The position numbers were made by a program, and so were the translations under genes. 5,699 nt of DNA, from assembly GCA_903874575.1 (NCBI GenBank), contig CAIQSZ010000197.1, positions 1-5,699 of the forward strand, read 5' to 3'. Positions 1 through 5,570 of the stretch are shown here, in pieces. Within the stretch, counting starts at the first letter, position 1. Each line of letters starts with the position of its first letter. Origin of the DNA: an uncultured Elusimicrobia bacterium (GTDB taxonomy: Bacteria > Elusimicrobiota > Elusimicrobia > UBA1565 > UBA9628). A model generated the notes under the pieces. It did not search any database. It saw nothing but the letters and a program-made list of their open reading frames with translations, and was not told the DNA's origin.

Positions 1-108
1 CTCCCCGGCTTCCACGCTCATGTCGACGCCGCGTAGAACCGGCGCCGCGGCCGGCCCCGCGCCGTACGATTTCATCACGCCGCGGGCCAAGACGGCGGGC
101 TCAGCCAT
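1..108 (-). CDS. lolD: Lipoprotein-releasing system ABC ATPase LolD, N-terminal fragment (runs off left edge)
   Basis: Only the first 36 codons are in the window. They read MAEPAVLARGVMKSYG, then an Ala/Pro/Gly stretch, then VLRGVDMSVEAGE. The K-S-Y-G segment followed by VLRGVD.SVEAGE is the usual opening of LolD/MacB-type ABC ATPases, just ahead of where the Walker A loop would come; Walker A itself lies outside the window. The ATG overlaps the end of the permease gene by 8 nt (ATGGCTGA), and a GGAGG site sits 9 nt upstream inside that gene, so the two are translationally coupled. The established role of the family is ATP-driven release of outer-membrane-bound lipoproteins from the inner membrane. 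The assignment depends more on the permease neighbour than on this short fragment; other ABC ATPases of the MacB family start similarly. Confidence 0.85.
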   Translation of the reverse strand, partial: MAEPAVLARGVMKSYGAGPAAAPVLRGVDMSVEAGE

Positions 109-1318
109 AGTGGATGGCCTCCACGGGGTCGGACTTCGCGGCGCGGCGCGCGGGATAGACGGTCGCCAGCAAGGTGAGCGCGACGCCCATGAGGGTCACC
201 GCGGCGACGTCCCAGGGGCGCACGTCCACGGGCACCCGCGTGAGATAGTAGATGTCCCCGGGAAGCTCGACGATGGGGAAGGTCGCGATCACCCAGCATA
301 GAAAGAAGCCCAGCGCCGTCCCGGCCGCCACCCCGGAGCCGCCGATGAGAAGCCCTTCGACCAGGAAGATCTTCTCGATCATCCGCGCGTGGGCGCCCAT
401 CGCCTTCAGCAGGCCGATGTCGCGCGTTTTCTCGACGGAGCGCAGGATCTGCGTGGACGCGATGTTGAGGGAGGCGACCAAGGTGATCAAAGTCAGGATG
501 ATGAACATCACCGTCTTCTCCAGCTTCAGGGCGGCGAAGAGCGTCTGGTTCATCTGCGCGTAGGTCCGCACCGGGCGGCGGAAGTCCAGGACGCCCCTTA
601 GGCGGCGCGCGACCGAGTCCGCGTCGCGCAGGTCCTTGAGGCGCAGGCCCAGGCCGGAGGCTCCCGCCTCCACGCCCAGGAACTTCGACGCGGCGCCGAT
701 TTCGGCCCATGCGGTGCCGTTGTCGTATTCGTAGTAGCCGGTTTTGAGAAGCCCGACCACGCGGAAGCGCTGCATCTTCGGCAGAAGCCCCAGCGGGGTG
801 GCCACGCTCTTTGGGGAGACCAGCACGACCTCTCCGCCCACGTCGGCGCCCATGCGGTCGGCTAGTTCCGAGCCCAGCACCACGCCGGGCGTCTTCGCGC
901 CGGCCAGCCCGCTCCAAGACCCCGCGACCAGCTTCTTAGCCAGGTCGTTGACGCGGAACTCGCGCGCGGGATCCAGTCCCTTGAGCAGGACGCCCATGGA
1001 ACGGTCGTGGCTGGTGAGGATGGCTTGTCCCAGGACGAACGGAGCGGTCGCCGCGACCTCCGGGTCCGCTTTGGCCAGCGCGTCGATGCGTTCCAGATCG
1101 GCGGCGGACTGCGCGCCGTACACGCTTACGTGCGCCTGCGCGCCGACGATCTTGCGCTGGATGTCGGCCTGGAAGCCGTTCATCACCGACAGCGTGGTGA
1201 TGAGCGCGGCCACACCCACGGTGACGCCCGCCACGCCGATGGAGGTGGTGACGACGGCGAACAGCCCTTTTCTTTTGGCCTTCAGGTAGCGCAGGGCAAT
1301 AAAAAGTTCCAGGCTCAT
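101..1318 (-). CDS. lolC: Lipoprotein-releasing ABC transporter permease, LolC/LolE family
   Basis: Predicted inner-membrane permease of 405 aa, against about 400-415 aa for E. coli LolC and LolE. It has the family layout: one N-terminal membrane segment (about 20-44), a large periplasmic domain (about 45-265), then three membrane segments (about 269-292, 316-346, 370-390). Visible hallmarks are LSVMNGFQ at 43-50, the coupling-helix region EKTRDIGLLKAMGA at 296-309 that contacts the ATPase, and the terminal PARRAAKSDPVEAIHYG. A loop with T-P-L-G-L-L-P at 174-180 sits where the LolA-binding Hook of E. coli LolC lies, which favours LolC over LolE; this is judged from memory, not alignment. The start at 1318 gives the usual family N-terminus MSLELFIALRYL. 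An in-frame ATG at 1360 would add 14 residues and is less likely. No good Shine-Dalgarno precedes either start. The gene is followed by lolD with an 8-nt overlap. Confidence 0.93.
   Translation of the reverse strand: MSLELFIALRYLKAKRKGLFAVVTTSIGVAGVTVGVAALITTLSVMNGFQADIQRKIVGAQAHVSVYGAQSAADLERIDALAKADPEVAATAPFVLGQAILTSHDRSMGVLLKGLDPAREFRVNDLAKKLVAGSWSGLAGAKTPGVVLGSELADRMGADVGGEVVLVSPKSVATPLGLLPKMQRFRVVGLLKTGYYEYDNGTAWAEIGAASKFLGVEAGASGLGLRLKDLRDADSVARRLRGVLDFRRPVRTYAQMNQTLFAALKLEKTVMFIILTLITLVASLNIASTQILRSVEKTRDIGLLKAMGAHARMIEKIFLVEGLLIGGSGVAAGTALGFFLCWVIATFPIVELPGDIYYLTRVPVDVRPWDVAAVTLMGVALTLLATVYPARRAAKSDPVEAIHYG
118..122 (-). promoter_or_regulatory. Ribosome binding site of lolD, inside the lolC 3' end
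   Basis: The minus strand reads GGAGG here, 9 nt before the ATG of the ATPase gene. It supports ATG at 108 as the start and fits reinitiation from the permease gene. Confidence 0.6.
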
Positions 1319-1434
1319 GGGGTCCGGACGCAGTCTACCAATTGTTTGGCGCCTCCGCATTCAGCCTTGAATAGACCTCGATTCCGGCGAATTTGTCTGT
1401 TAGACTGGTCGAATCCGCTATGATAATCGGATAT
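1319..1434. promoter_or_regulatory. Divergent intergenic region between lolC and the DKNYY gene
   Basis: This 116-bp gap separates two divergently transcribed genes, so it should carry both promoters. On the plus strand TATGATAAT (1419-1427) contains two overlapping -10-like hexamers, TATGAT and GATAAT. They end 10 and 7 nt before the ATG at 1435, which would place the transcript start at or very near the start codon. On the minus strand TAGACT (1337 down to 1332) is a weaker -10-like hexamer ending 13 nt before the lolC ATG. I could not find a convincing -35 box for either. Confidence 0.4.
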
Positions 1435-2376
1435 ATGCGCATGGGATTTTTTAAAATCGGAGCCCTTGCCGGCGCGGTCCTTCTGGCGACGGGAGGCGCC
1501 GTGGCGTTTTACGGGATTTATAGGGTCGTGAAGGTCGGGAAAAGAATGTCCCGATGGATGGACAACGCCAATACGCACGCGGATCGTTATCGAGTCGAGG
1601 CGCGGGGCGTTTTTTACGAAGGCCGGCCGATCCCCGGCGCCGATCCCGCCACGTTTTCTCAGCTGGGGAAATATTACGCTAAAGATAATAACTCCGTGTT
1701 CTATTGTTCTTCCGATCTCGTGCCCGACTTCTCTCTCATATTCATTCCCATATTCAGAAAGAGCGTCCTGACCGTGCGCATGGAGACCGCGGACCCCGGG
1801 ACGTTCGCGGCTATCGGAGACCTGCACGGCAAGGACCTCCGGGCGGCGTACTACAAAGGCGAAAAAATTCCAGGCGCCGACCCCGGGACGTTCGAGGAAG
1901 TGGACGCCTTTTTCGCCAAGGACAAGCGGAGCGTCTATCATGGACTCGATGTTCTGCCGGAATCGGACGGCCGCGCGTTCCGCGCGCTGGGCTACGGGTA
2001 TTACGGCGATCAGCGAAGTCTATGGCGGTATGACGTGAAGCTCGCCATTCCTCGAGCCTCCTCGGTTACGGCTTTAGGAAACAGCTATTTTAAAAGCGAT
2101 CGGCATGTTTATTACTTGGGCGATGATTCCGTGCCCGTGATGATGGACGCGGACATAGCCACCTTCGAGGTCTGCGCCGGCCAGCAATACGCCAAAGACG
2201 CCTATCGCGTGTTCTATAAAAATCGGATCGTGCCGGAGGCGGACCCGCGCAGCTTCCAAAGTCCGGCCCGCGGCTTGGACGACGTCCCGGCCGGCGATCC
2301 CCATGTGAATCTCGCGGATGCGAAGGACGGCCGACGGTATTATTACATGGGCGAGGCTCTGTCGCCGGAAAAATAA
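1435..2376 (+). CDS. Membrane-anchored DKNYY-repeat protein of unknown function
   Basis: The 313-aa product has a short basic N-terminus and one hydrophobic segment (about 8-30), followed by basic residues (VVKVGKRMSRW). It could therefore be a signal anchor or an uncleaved signal sequence with the rest outside the cytoplasm, though the basic flank leaves topology open. The remainder is a tandem array of imperfect units of about 30 residues, each made of [IVL]P.AD..[TS]F and then Y.KD...VYY. Copies of the first motif are at about 66-74, 117-124, 145-153, 174-182, 236-244 and 266-274. Copies of the second are at about 80-90, 130-141, 159-169, 218-227, 252-261 and 295-304. This matches the DKNYY family, whose function is not known to me. 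The start is uncertain: ATGs at 1420, 1435 and 1441 and a TTG at 1393 are all in frame and none has a Shine-Dalgarno. I chose 1435 because a -10-like element lies 7 nt before it and it gives a normal signal-like N-terminus. Confidence 0.82.
   Translation: MRMGFFKIGALAGAVLLATGGAVAFYGIYRVVKVGKRMSRWMDNANTHADRYRVEARGVFYEGRPIPGADPATFSQLGKYYAKDNNSVFYCSSDLVPDFSLIFIPIFRKSVLTVRMETADPGTFAAIGDLHGKDLRAAYYKGEKIPGADPGTFEEVDAFFAKDKRSVYHGLDVLPESDGRAFRALGYGYYGDQRSLWRYDVKLAIPRASSVTALGNSYFKSDRHVYYLGDDSVPVMMDADIATFEVCAGQQYAKDAYRVFYKNRIVPEADPRSFQSPARGLDDVPAGDPHVNLADAKDGRRYYYMGEALSPEK
1792..1894 (+). repeat. Direct repeat within the DKNYY array (two identical 16-mers, 87 bp apart)
   Basis: GACCCCGGGACGTTCG occurs at 1792-1807 and again at 1879-1894, in the same frame, encoding AD-PGTF in successive protein repeats. 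The 87-bp offset equals 29 codons, the length of one protein repeat. Identity at the DNA level points to a fairly recent duplication or gene-conversion event within the array. Confidence 0.75.
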
Positions 2377-2615
2377 CGCCATAGCCGGCGAATTCCAGGC
2401 CGCTACTTCCCGGGGTCCGGAATTACACTTCTTAGCGGGTAGGAGGTGGGGATCGGGTAGGTCCTTTGGACGGTTCCGCGGACCCGTGTGCCCAGGCGCC
2501 CTCCTCGTCGTTCGGGTATAGTCCCTGTATGACGAGCGGATATACCGTGGTTAAATCAAGACGACGCTTAGCGTTCGTCCTGTGCGGGCGGCGGACCACG
2601 TCCTACAATCCGGGG
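2377..2615 (+). other. Intergenic region upstream of the exported Ala/Pro-rich protein
   Basis: This 239-bp gap has no recognisable gene on either strand, and no hairpin followed by a T-run marks the end of the DKNYY gene. It stays open in the frame of the next gene from 2466, so an N-terminal extension cannot be excluded. Two -10-like hexamers each precede an in-frame start codon: TATAGT at 2517-2522 (6 nt before ATG 2529) and TACAAT at 2604-2609 (6 nt before GTG 2616). Confidence 0.5.
2604..2609 (+). promoter_or_regulatory. Candidate -10 element for a leaderless transcript
   Basis: TACAAT matches 5 of 6 bases of the TATAAT consensus and ends 6 nt before the GTG at 2616, so transcription would begin at or within a base or so of the start codon. 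No -35 box is evident at 16-18 nt spacing. There is no Shine-Dalgarno, only a G-run touching the start codon. A competing TATAGT lies at 2517-2522. Confidence 0.35.
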
Positions 2616-3875
2616 GTGAACTCCAGACGCCTTTTCGCGGCGTTATTCATTTCGGCGGCGGCTTGCCTGGCGGGCACGGCACGCGCGGGCGTCGCCCCCA
2701 TAAAGACAGAGGCAATCAGGGCGCCAGCCGGCGGCGCTGCGGCGGCTAGCCCTATTACGCTCGTGGCTCCTGGGGCTTCTGGTAGTTTACAGACGTTAAA
2801 GGTAGTTCCACCTCTAGCAGCTGCACCCAGTGCCGCCTTACTGAGGCTTCCTGCGCCCGCTTCGAACCCCGTCATCGACAGACCCGCGCATGGATCACCT
2901 CTCAGGGACGTCCATGCGATTACGGAGGATCGCGCCCTGCCGGCACATTTGGCTACGCTGGACTTGCCTGATGCCGCCGTTCCTGCTCGCCCTGTGGCAC
3001 CTTCCGCCGGCGCAGGGCCGGGCGCTAGCGCAACCACCGCTGCCGCCGCCGCAGCAGTAGAGGCCGCGGCCGCGGCGGTCGTAAATCCGGAGAAAATGTT
3101 CGACGGGGAACGCAGATATACCGGTGATCTTCTATCAAGAAATATGACGGTCAAAACGGGTGCCGCAGCGCTCCGCTCGGTCGGGATCAGAATACGGGGC
3201 GGCGGGTTACGAAATGATTCCGTGACCCGGCGGGGCCCTAAATTAGAGGTGATCTTCAGGCATTCCCTGCACTCGGGCAGGGTCCTCGCCAAGTTCGATA
3301 CGACGGGGAGGCGTGTTGAGGGACTGTCCGTCCTCTACGATAATTGGGATCCATTCCCCGGCGAGCGAGAGGATCACATATATTATGTCAACGCTATGCT
3401 GACAAGAATTGGTTTTGTCACCGTTGAGGGAAATTCGGGAAATCGACATGAGATATCTGCCGAATGGTCGTCGGTATCGGATCATCCCGTTAGGTCGGCG
3501 AGGGATGCATTGGTACTCGTCATCCAGGCGCTTCACGACGGCGAGAGTCTGGATGAAATGTTATCTTTGCGCGCGCAGAGGGCGACAGGAAGTCCGGACC
3601 ACAGTATGATCGACCAGTGGGTGGAGATTTTTGTCAGAAAGGGACATCTGCCATTCTTCGTTCCGCACGACCCCGGAGGGACGTTTAGGCGTTGGCAGGC
3701 TTACAAAGAAGCCCATCCTTTAGCGCTAAAATCCGTCCGCGCCCTGGTTCCAATAGAGCTAAAATCCGTCCGCGCCACGACGCTGGTTCCAAGGGAATCA
3801 TCCTTTTGGCAAAACTTCTTTAAAATAATGATAATCGCTATTTTTATCCGATTTCTTTATCATTTGATTCAATGA
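2616..3875 (+). CDS. Exported protein with Ala/Pro-rich linker, unknown soluble domain and C-terminal hydrophobic segment
   Basis: I do not recognise this 419-aa protein. With the GTG start it opens with a textbook signal peptide: NSRR, a hydrophobic core (about 6-20), then TARA-G with likely cleavage after residue 24. Residues 25-157 are low-complexity and rich in Ala and Pro, with poly-Ala runs at 142-147 and 150-154, suggesting a flexible spacer. Residues 160-365 look folded, with alternating strands such as KLEVIFRHSL, RVLAKFDT, VEGLSVLYD and IGFVTVEG, then helices (ARDALVLVIQALHDG and onward). Residues 370-393 hold a duplicated LKSVRA..LVP motif. The last 20 residues, about 399-418 (FFKIMIIAIFIRFLYHLI), form a hydrophobic tail. 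There are no obvious catalytic motifs, and the only cysteine, at 17, lies in the signal peptide. An in-frame ATG at 2529 would add 29 residues ahead of the signal peptide and is less likely. GC content drops sharply toward the 3' end. Confidence 0.75.
   Translation: MNSRRLFAALFISAAACLAGTARAGVAPIKTEAIRAPAGGAAAASPITLVAPGASGSLQTLKVVPPLAAAPSAALLRLPAPASNPVIDRPAHGSPLRDVHAITEDRALPAHLATLDLPDAAVPARPVAPSAGAGPGASATTAAAAAAVEAAAAAVVNPEKMFDGERRYTGDLLSRNMTVKTGAAALRSVGIRIRGGGLRNDSVTRRGPKLEVIFRHSLHSGRVLAKFDTTGRRVEGLSVLYDNWDPFPGEREDHIYYVNAMLTRIGFVTVEGNSGNRHEISAEWSSVSDHPVRSARDALVLVIQALHDGESLDEMLSLRAQRATGSPDHSMIDQWVEIFVRKGHLPFFVPHDPGGTFRRWQAYKEAHPLALKSVRALVPIELKSVRATTLVPRESSFWQNFFKIMIIAIFIRFLYHLIQ
3725..3792 (+). 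repeat. Imperfect tandem duplication near the 3' end of the exported-protein gene
   Basis: GCTAAAATCCGTCCGCGCC is present at 3725-3743 and again, identical, at 3758-3776. Each copy is followed by CTGGTTCCAA (3744-3753 and 3783-3792). The second copy carries an extra ACGACG (3777-3782) between the two blocks. All differences keep frame, so the protein gains LKSVRALVP followed by LKSVRATTLVP. The exact DNA match over 19 bases implies a recent event. Confidence 0.85.
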
Positions 3876-4091
3876 TTCTAATGCGCGGATGGAATCAACT
3901 TCCTTCTTGTCCCTGACTTCGGCGTCCGTTGCGGTTTCTGATTCCCACAGTTTTTTGGCTCACAGGTAAGCCCGAGGACCGATGTCGTGAACGAAGTCGT
4001 AAAAGAGCTTCTGAAGTAGGCCGAAAGACCGTAAAAACGAGTCCAACGGGCCCAGGTCGCCCGGGAGACGTCGTGATAAAGTATCCCCGGC
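3876..4091. other. Intergenic region upstream of the Cys-rich secreted protein gene
   Basis: This 216-bp gap has no gene I can support. TTGATTC at 3864-3870, just before the preceding stop codon, can pair with GAATCAA at 3892-3898 (7-bp stem, 21-nt loop), but no T-run follows, so it is a poor terminator. CGGGC (4047-4051) and GCCCG (4059-4063) form a short hairpin ahead of the next promoter. A minus-strand frame of 52 codons (4118-3960) ending in FVHDIGPRAYL reads in a protein-like way, but it lacks a Shine-Dalgarno and overlaps the next gene. Confidence 0.45.
4077..4082 (+). promoter_or_regulatory. Candidate -10 element of the two-gene Cys-rich/thioredoxin operon
   Basis: TAAAGT matches 4 of 6 bases of the -10 consensus and ends 9 nt before the ATG at 4092. 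There is no Shine-Dalgarno between it and the start (the spacer is ATCCCCGGC-like), which again fits a leaderless or very short-leader mRNA. No -35 was recognised. Confidence 0.3.
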
Positions 4092-5099
4092 ATGGAAAAA
4101 AGACGCCGGCGCGGGCATGTTCACGCCGCCTGGGTGATCCTTCTCGCCGTTGCGGCGCCTCCCCTTCGCGCCGATCCCGGAAGTTGCAAGGATTATCATT
4201 GGCTGGGATCGTACGACTCTGATCCCGCTCGCGCGCCGACCGTGGGTGACTGCGAAGAAATTCCGCAGGAAGCTCTTCTCTACACGCAGCGATGCATGGA
4301 GCAGTTCAAGGGCGGGTTGGTGAGTACGGAACATGTGGTTTTCTGCGATTTTTCGACGGATGGGAATCTAGTCCGGTGTCACGTTTTGAAGTGGGACCAA
4401 GAGTATCCCGGGAATTCTCACGAGATGCTGCGCGGGGGAGGGGCGTTCGGCAGCGGAAATAATCCTCCGACGCCGACTATGCCCGCGACTGCGTCGTCAA
4501 ATCGGGATAAATCGAATGCGACCCCCGGCGGTTGCATGCGGCTGTTCGGAAACGGCGAAGCTCAAACGATGCAGTCGGTGGGACTGACTCTTCAGGCCTA
4601 CCGACTGGACGGCCTGGAGGCCCGCAACGCCTGCACATACCAACGCGGGATCGATTTCCACGAGAGCTATTTGGTGCACGATCGGAATTTGGTGAAAACG
4701 AGTCGCAGGGGAGAGCGTTTCCAGGTCGCCGGTCCCGAGGCTATTCCCATCGACCGGTATCTGTGCACCGGGGTGAGCGGCGGCTGCATCGTCGTGAGCC
4801 ATGAGGACTTCGAAGTCATCAAGAGCCTCGGCATAGTGCCGGCCCCGGGCGCCTACTGGAAACCGACGATGCGGCCTCGCCAGCGGGAAGGGATACTTTT
4901 CGTGGCTTGGTTTTGGGGGAATGATTCCCACAATATCGTCGCCCGGGATTCGAAAGTCTCTTGCGGCTCTGAGTTCGATGAGCCCGCCGTCGCCAAGCCG
5001 GACGGCCTGGACGAAATTTTATACAGACTTCGGGTGGACAAGCACAACGCGTGGTGCGCGTCTAATTCCGCTACCGCTGCGTGCAGGAGTCCCAGATGA
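4092..5099 (+). CDS. Secreted cysteine-rich protein of unknown function (12 Cys)
   Basis: I do not recognise this 335-aa protein. It has a Sec-type signal peptide: a very basic start (MEKRRRRGH), a hydrophobic core (about 12-22) and likely cleavage near LRA-D at 27. All 12 cysteines lie in the mature part, at 32, 54, 68, 85, 96, 148, 181, 225, 232, 291, 322 and 331. An even number suits up to six disulfides in the periplasm or outside the cell. Residues 113-147 are a Gly/Pro/Ser/Thr/Asn-rich linker, which splits the protein into an N-terminal part with five cysteines and a C-terminal part with seven. The C-terminal part contains LCTGVSGGCIVVSHEDF (224-240) and an aromatic-rich segment ILFVAWFWGNDSHN (268-281). 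There are no heme-binding CXXCH motifs and no protease triad I can identify. Its stop overlaps the start of a thioredoxin-like lipoprotein (ATGA), so the two are co-translated and probably act together. Confidence 0.8.
   Translation: MEKRRRRGHVHAAWVILLAVAAPPLRADPGSCKDYHWLGSYDSDPARAPTVGDCEEIPQEALLYTQRCMEQFKGGLVSTEHVVFCDFSTDGNLVRCHVLKWDQEYPGNSHEMLRGGGAFGSGNNPPTPTMPATASSNRDKSNATPGGCMRLFGNGEAQTMQSVGLTLQAYRLDGLEARNACTYQRGIDFHESYLVHDRNLVKTSRRGERFQVAGPEAIPIDRYLCTGVSGGCIVVSHEDFEVIKSLGIVPAPGAYWKPTMRPRQREGILFVAWFWGNDSHNIVARDSKVSCGSEFDEPAVAKPDGLDEILYRLRVDKHNAWCASNSATAACRSPR
5085..5089 (+). promoter_or_regulatory. Ribosome binding site of the thioredoxin-like lipoprotein gene
   Basis: AGGAG lies 6 nt before the ATG at 5096, inside the end of the upstream gene. 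It decides the start over an in-frame GTG at 5081, which would put five polar residues ahead of the signal peptide. Confidence 0.75.
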
Positions 5100-5569
5100 A
5101 ACTGAGGCGCATCTCTTATCTCGTGTTGGCCGCGTCCGCCGCTTTGTCGGCGTGCACTTCCCGCCCGGAGCTGACGGAGGCGCCCCTGGCCACGTTGGCG
5201 GGGCCGAATGCGCCGCCCCTGTCCGAGTGTCCGACGTCGAAATGCCTGACCGTGGTAGTGGCCCCGTGGTGCGGGGTCTGCCACGCGATCGTGCCCTACA
5301 TCCTGGCCCTGCGGCACTACCTCGCGGCCAAGGGCGTCGCCACCCGGATCGTCGTGGGATTGGCGCCGCTGAACGTCCTGAGGCCCTTCGCGGTTCCCTT
5401 CGGGCTCGACACTCAGCTCGATCCCCTTCCGGGTCTGGTGCCCGCGAACGAGGGCGTGCCGATGTTCGTGGTCACGGACTACGACGGCCGCTTGCTCAAG
5501 CGCGTCATCGGATTTCCGAGCGGGCCCACGGACCCGGATAAAGTCGCCGCCGCGCTGGAACTCCCCTAA
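5096..5569 (+). CDS. Thioredoxin-fold lipoprotein with WCGVC active site
   Basis: The 157-aa product begins with a lipoprotein signal peptide: MKLRR, a hydrophobic core, and lipobox L17-S18-A19-C20, so Cys20 would be lipidated. Thr at +2 rather than Asp would, by the E. coli rule, send it to the outer membrane through the Lol system. After a short linker, the thioredoxin fold follows: strand LTVVVAP (51-57), active site W58-C59-G60-V61-C62, a long helix to about 79, strand ATRIVVGLA, cis-proline region GVP (120-122), strand MFVVTD, strand RLLKRVIGF and a final helix. Two extra cysteines (45 and 50, in ECPTSKC) precede the first strand and could form a second redox pair. The family exchanges thiols and disulfides; direction (reductase, isomerase or oxidase) cannot be told from CGVC alone. 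The gene overlaps its 12-Cys neighbour by 4 nt (ATGA), making that protein the obvious candidate client. Confidence 0.88.
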   Translation: MKLRRISYLVLAASAALSACTSRPELTEAPLATLAGPNAPPLSECPTSKCLTVVVAPWCGVCHAIVPYILALRHYLAAKGVATRIVVGLAPLNVLRPFAVPFGLDTQLDPLPGLVPANEGVPMFVVTDYDGRLLKRVIGFPSGPTDPDKVAAALELP

Positions 5570-5570
5570 G

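Noticed and set aside
75..917. 280-codon minus-strand frame overlapping the permease gene
   Set aside because: Its translation is Arg/Gly/Pro-rich and domain-free, and it lies inside a well-supported LolC-family gene in another frame; long shadow frames are expected in GC-rich DNA.
1318..1360. Longer lolC start at 1360 (14 extra residues)
   Set aside because: The added residues are not family-like, whereas the start at 1318 gives the standard N-terminus and keeps the intergenic region free for promoters.
1315..1941. 208-codon minus-strand frame across the lolC leader and the DKNYY gene
   Set aside because: It covers a plus-strand gene with clear protein repeats, has no recognisable domain, and runs into the lolC start region.
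3000..3085. GCC/GCG-rich stretch as a structural or CRISPR-like repeat
   Set aside because: It is simple poly-alanine coding sequence with varied codons, without regular spacers.
2603..3292. 229-codon minus-strand frame opposite the exported protein gene
   Set aside because: Its Ala-rich content mirrors the GCC/GCG repeats of the plus-strand linker; the plus strand has the signal peptide and folded domain.
3864..3898. TTGATTC/GAATCAA inverted repeat as a rho-independent terminator
   Set aside because: The stem is only 7 AT-rich pairs with a 21-nt loop and no U-tract follows.
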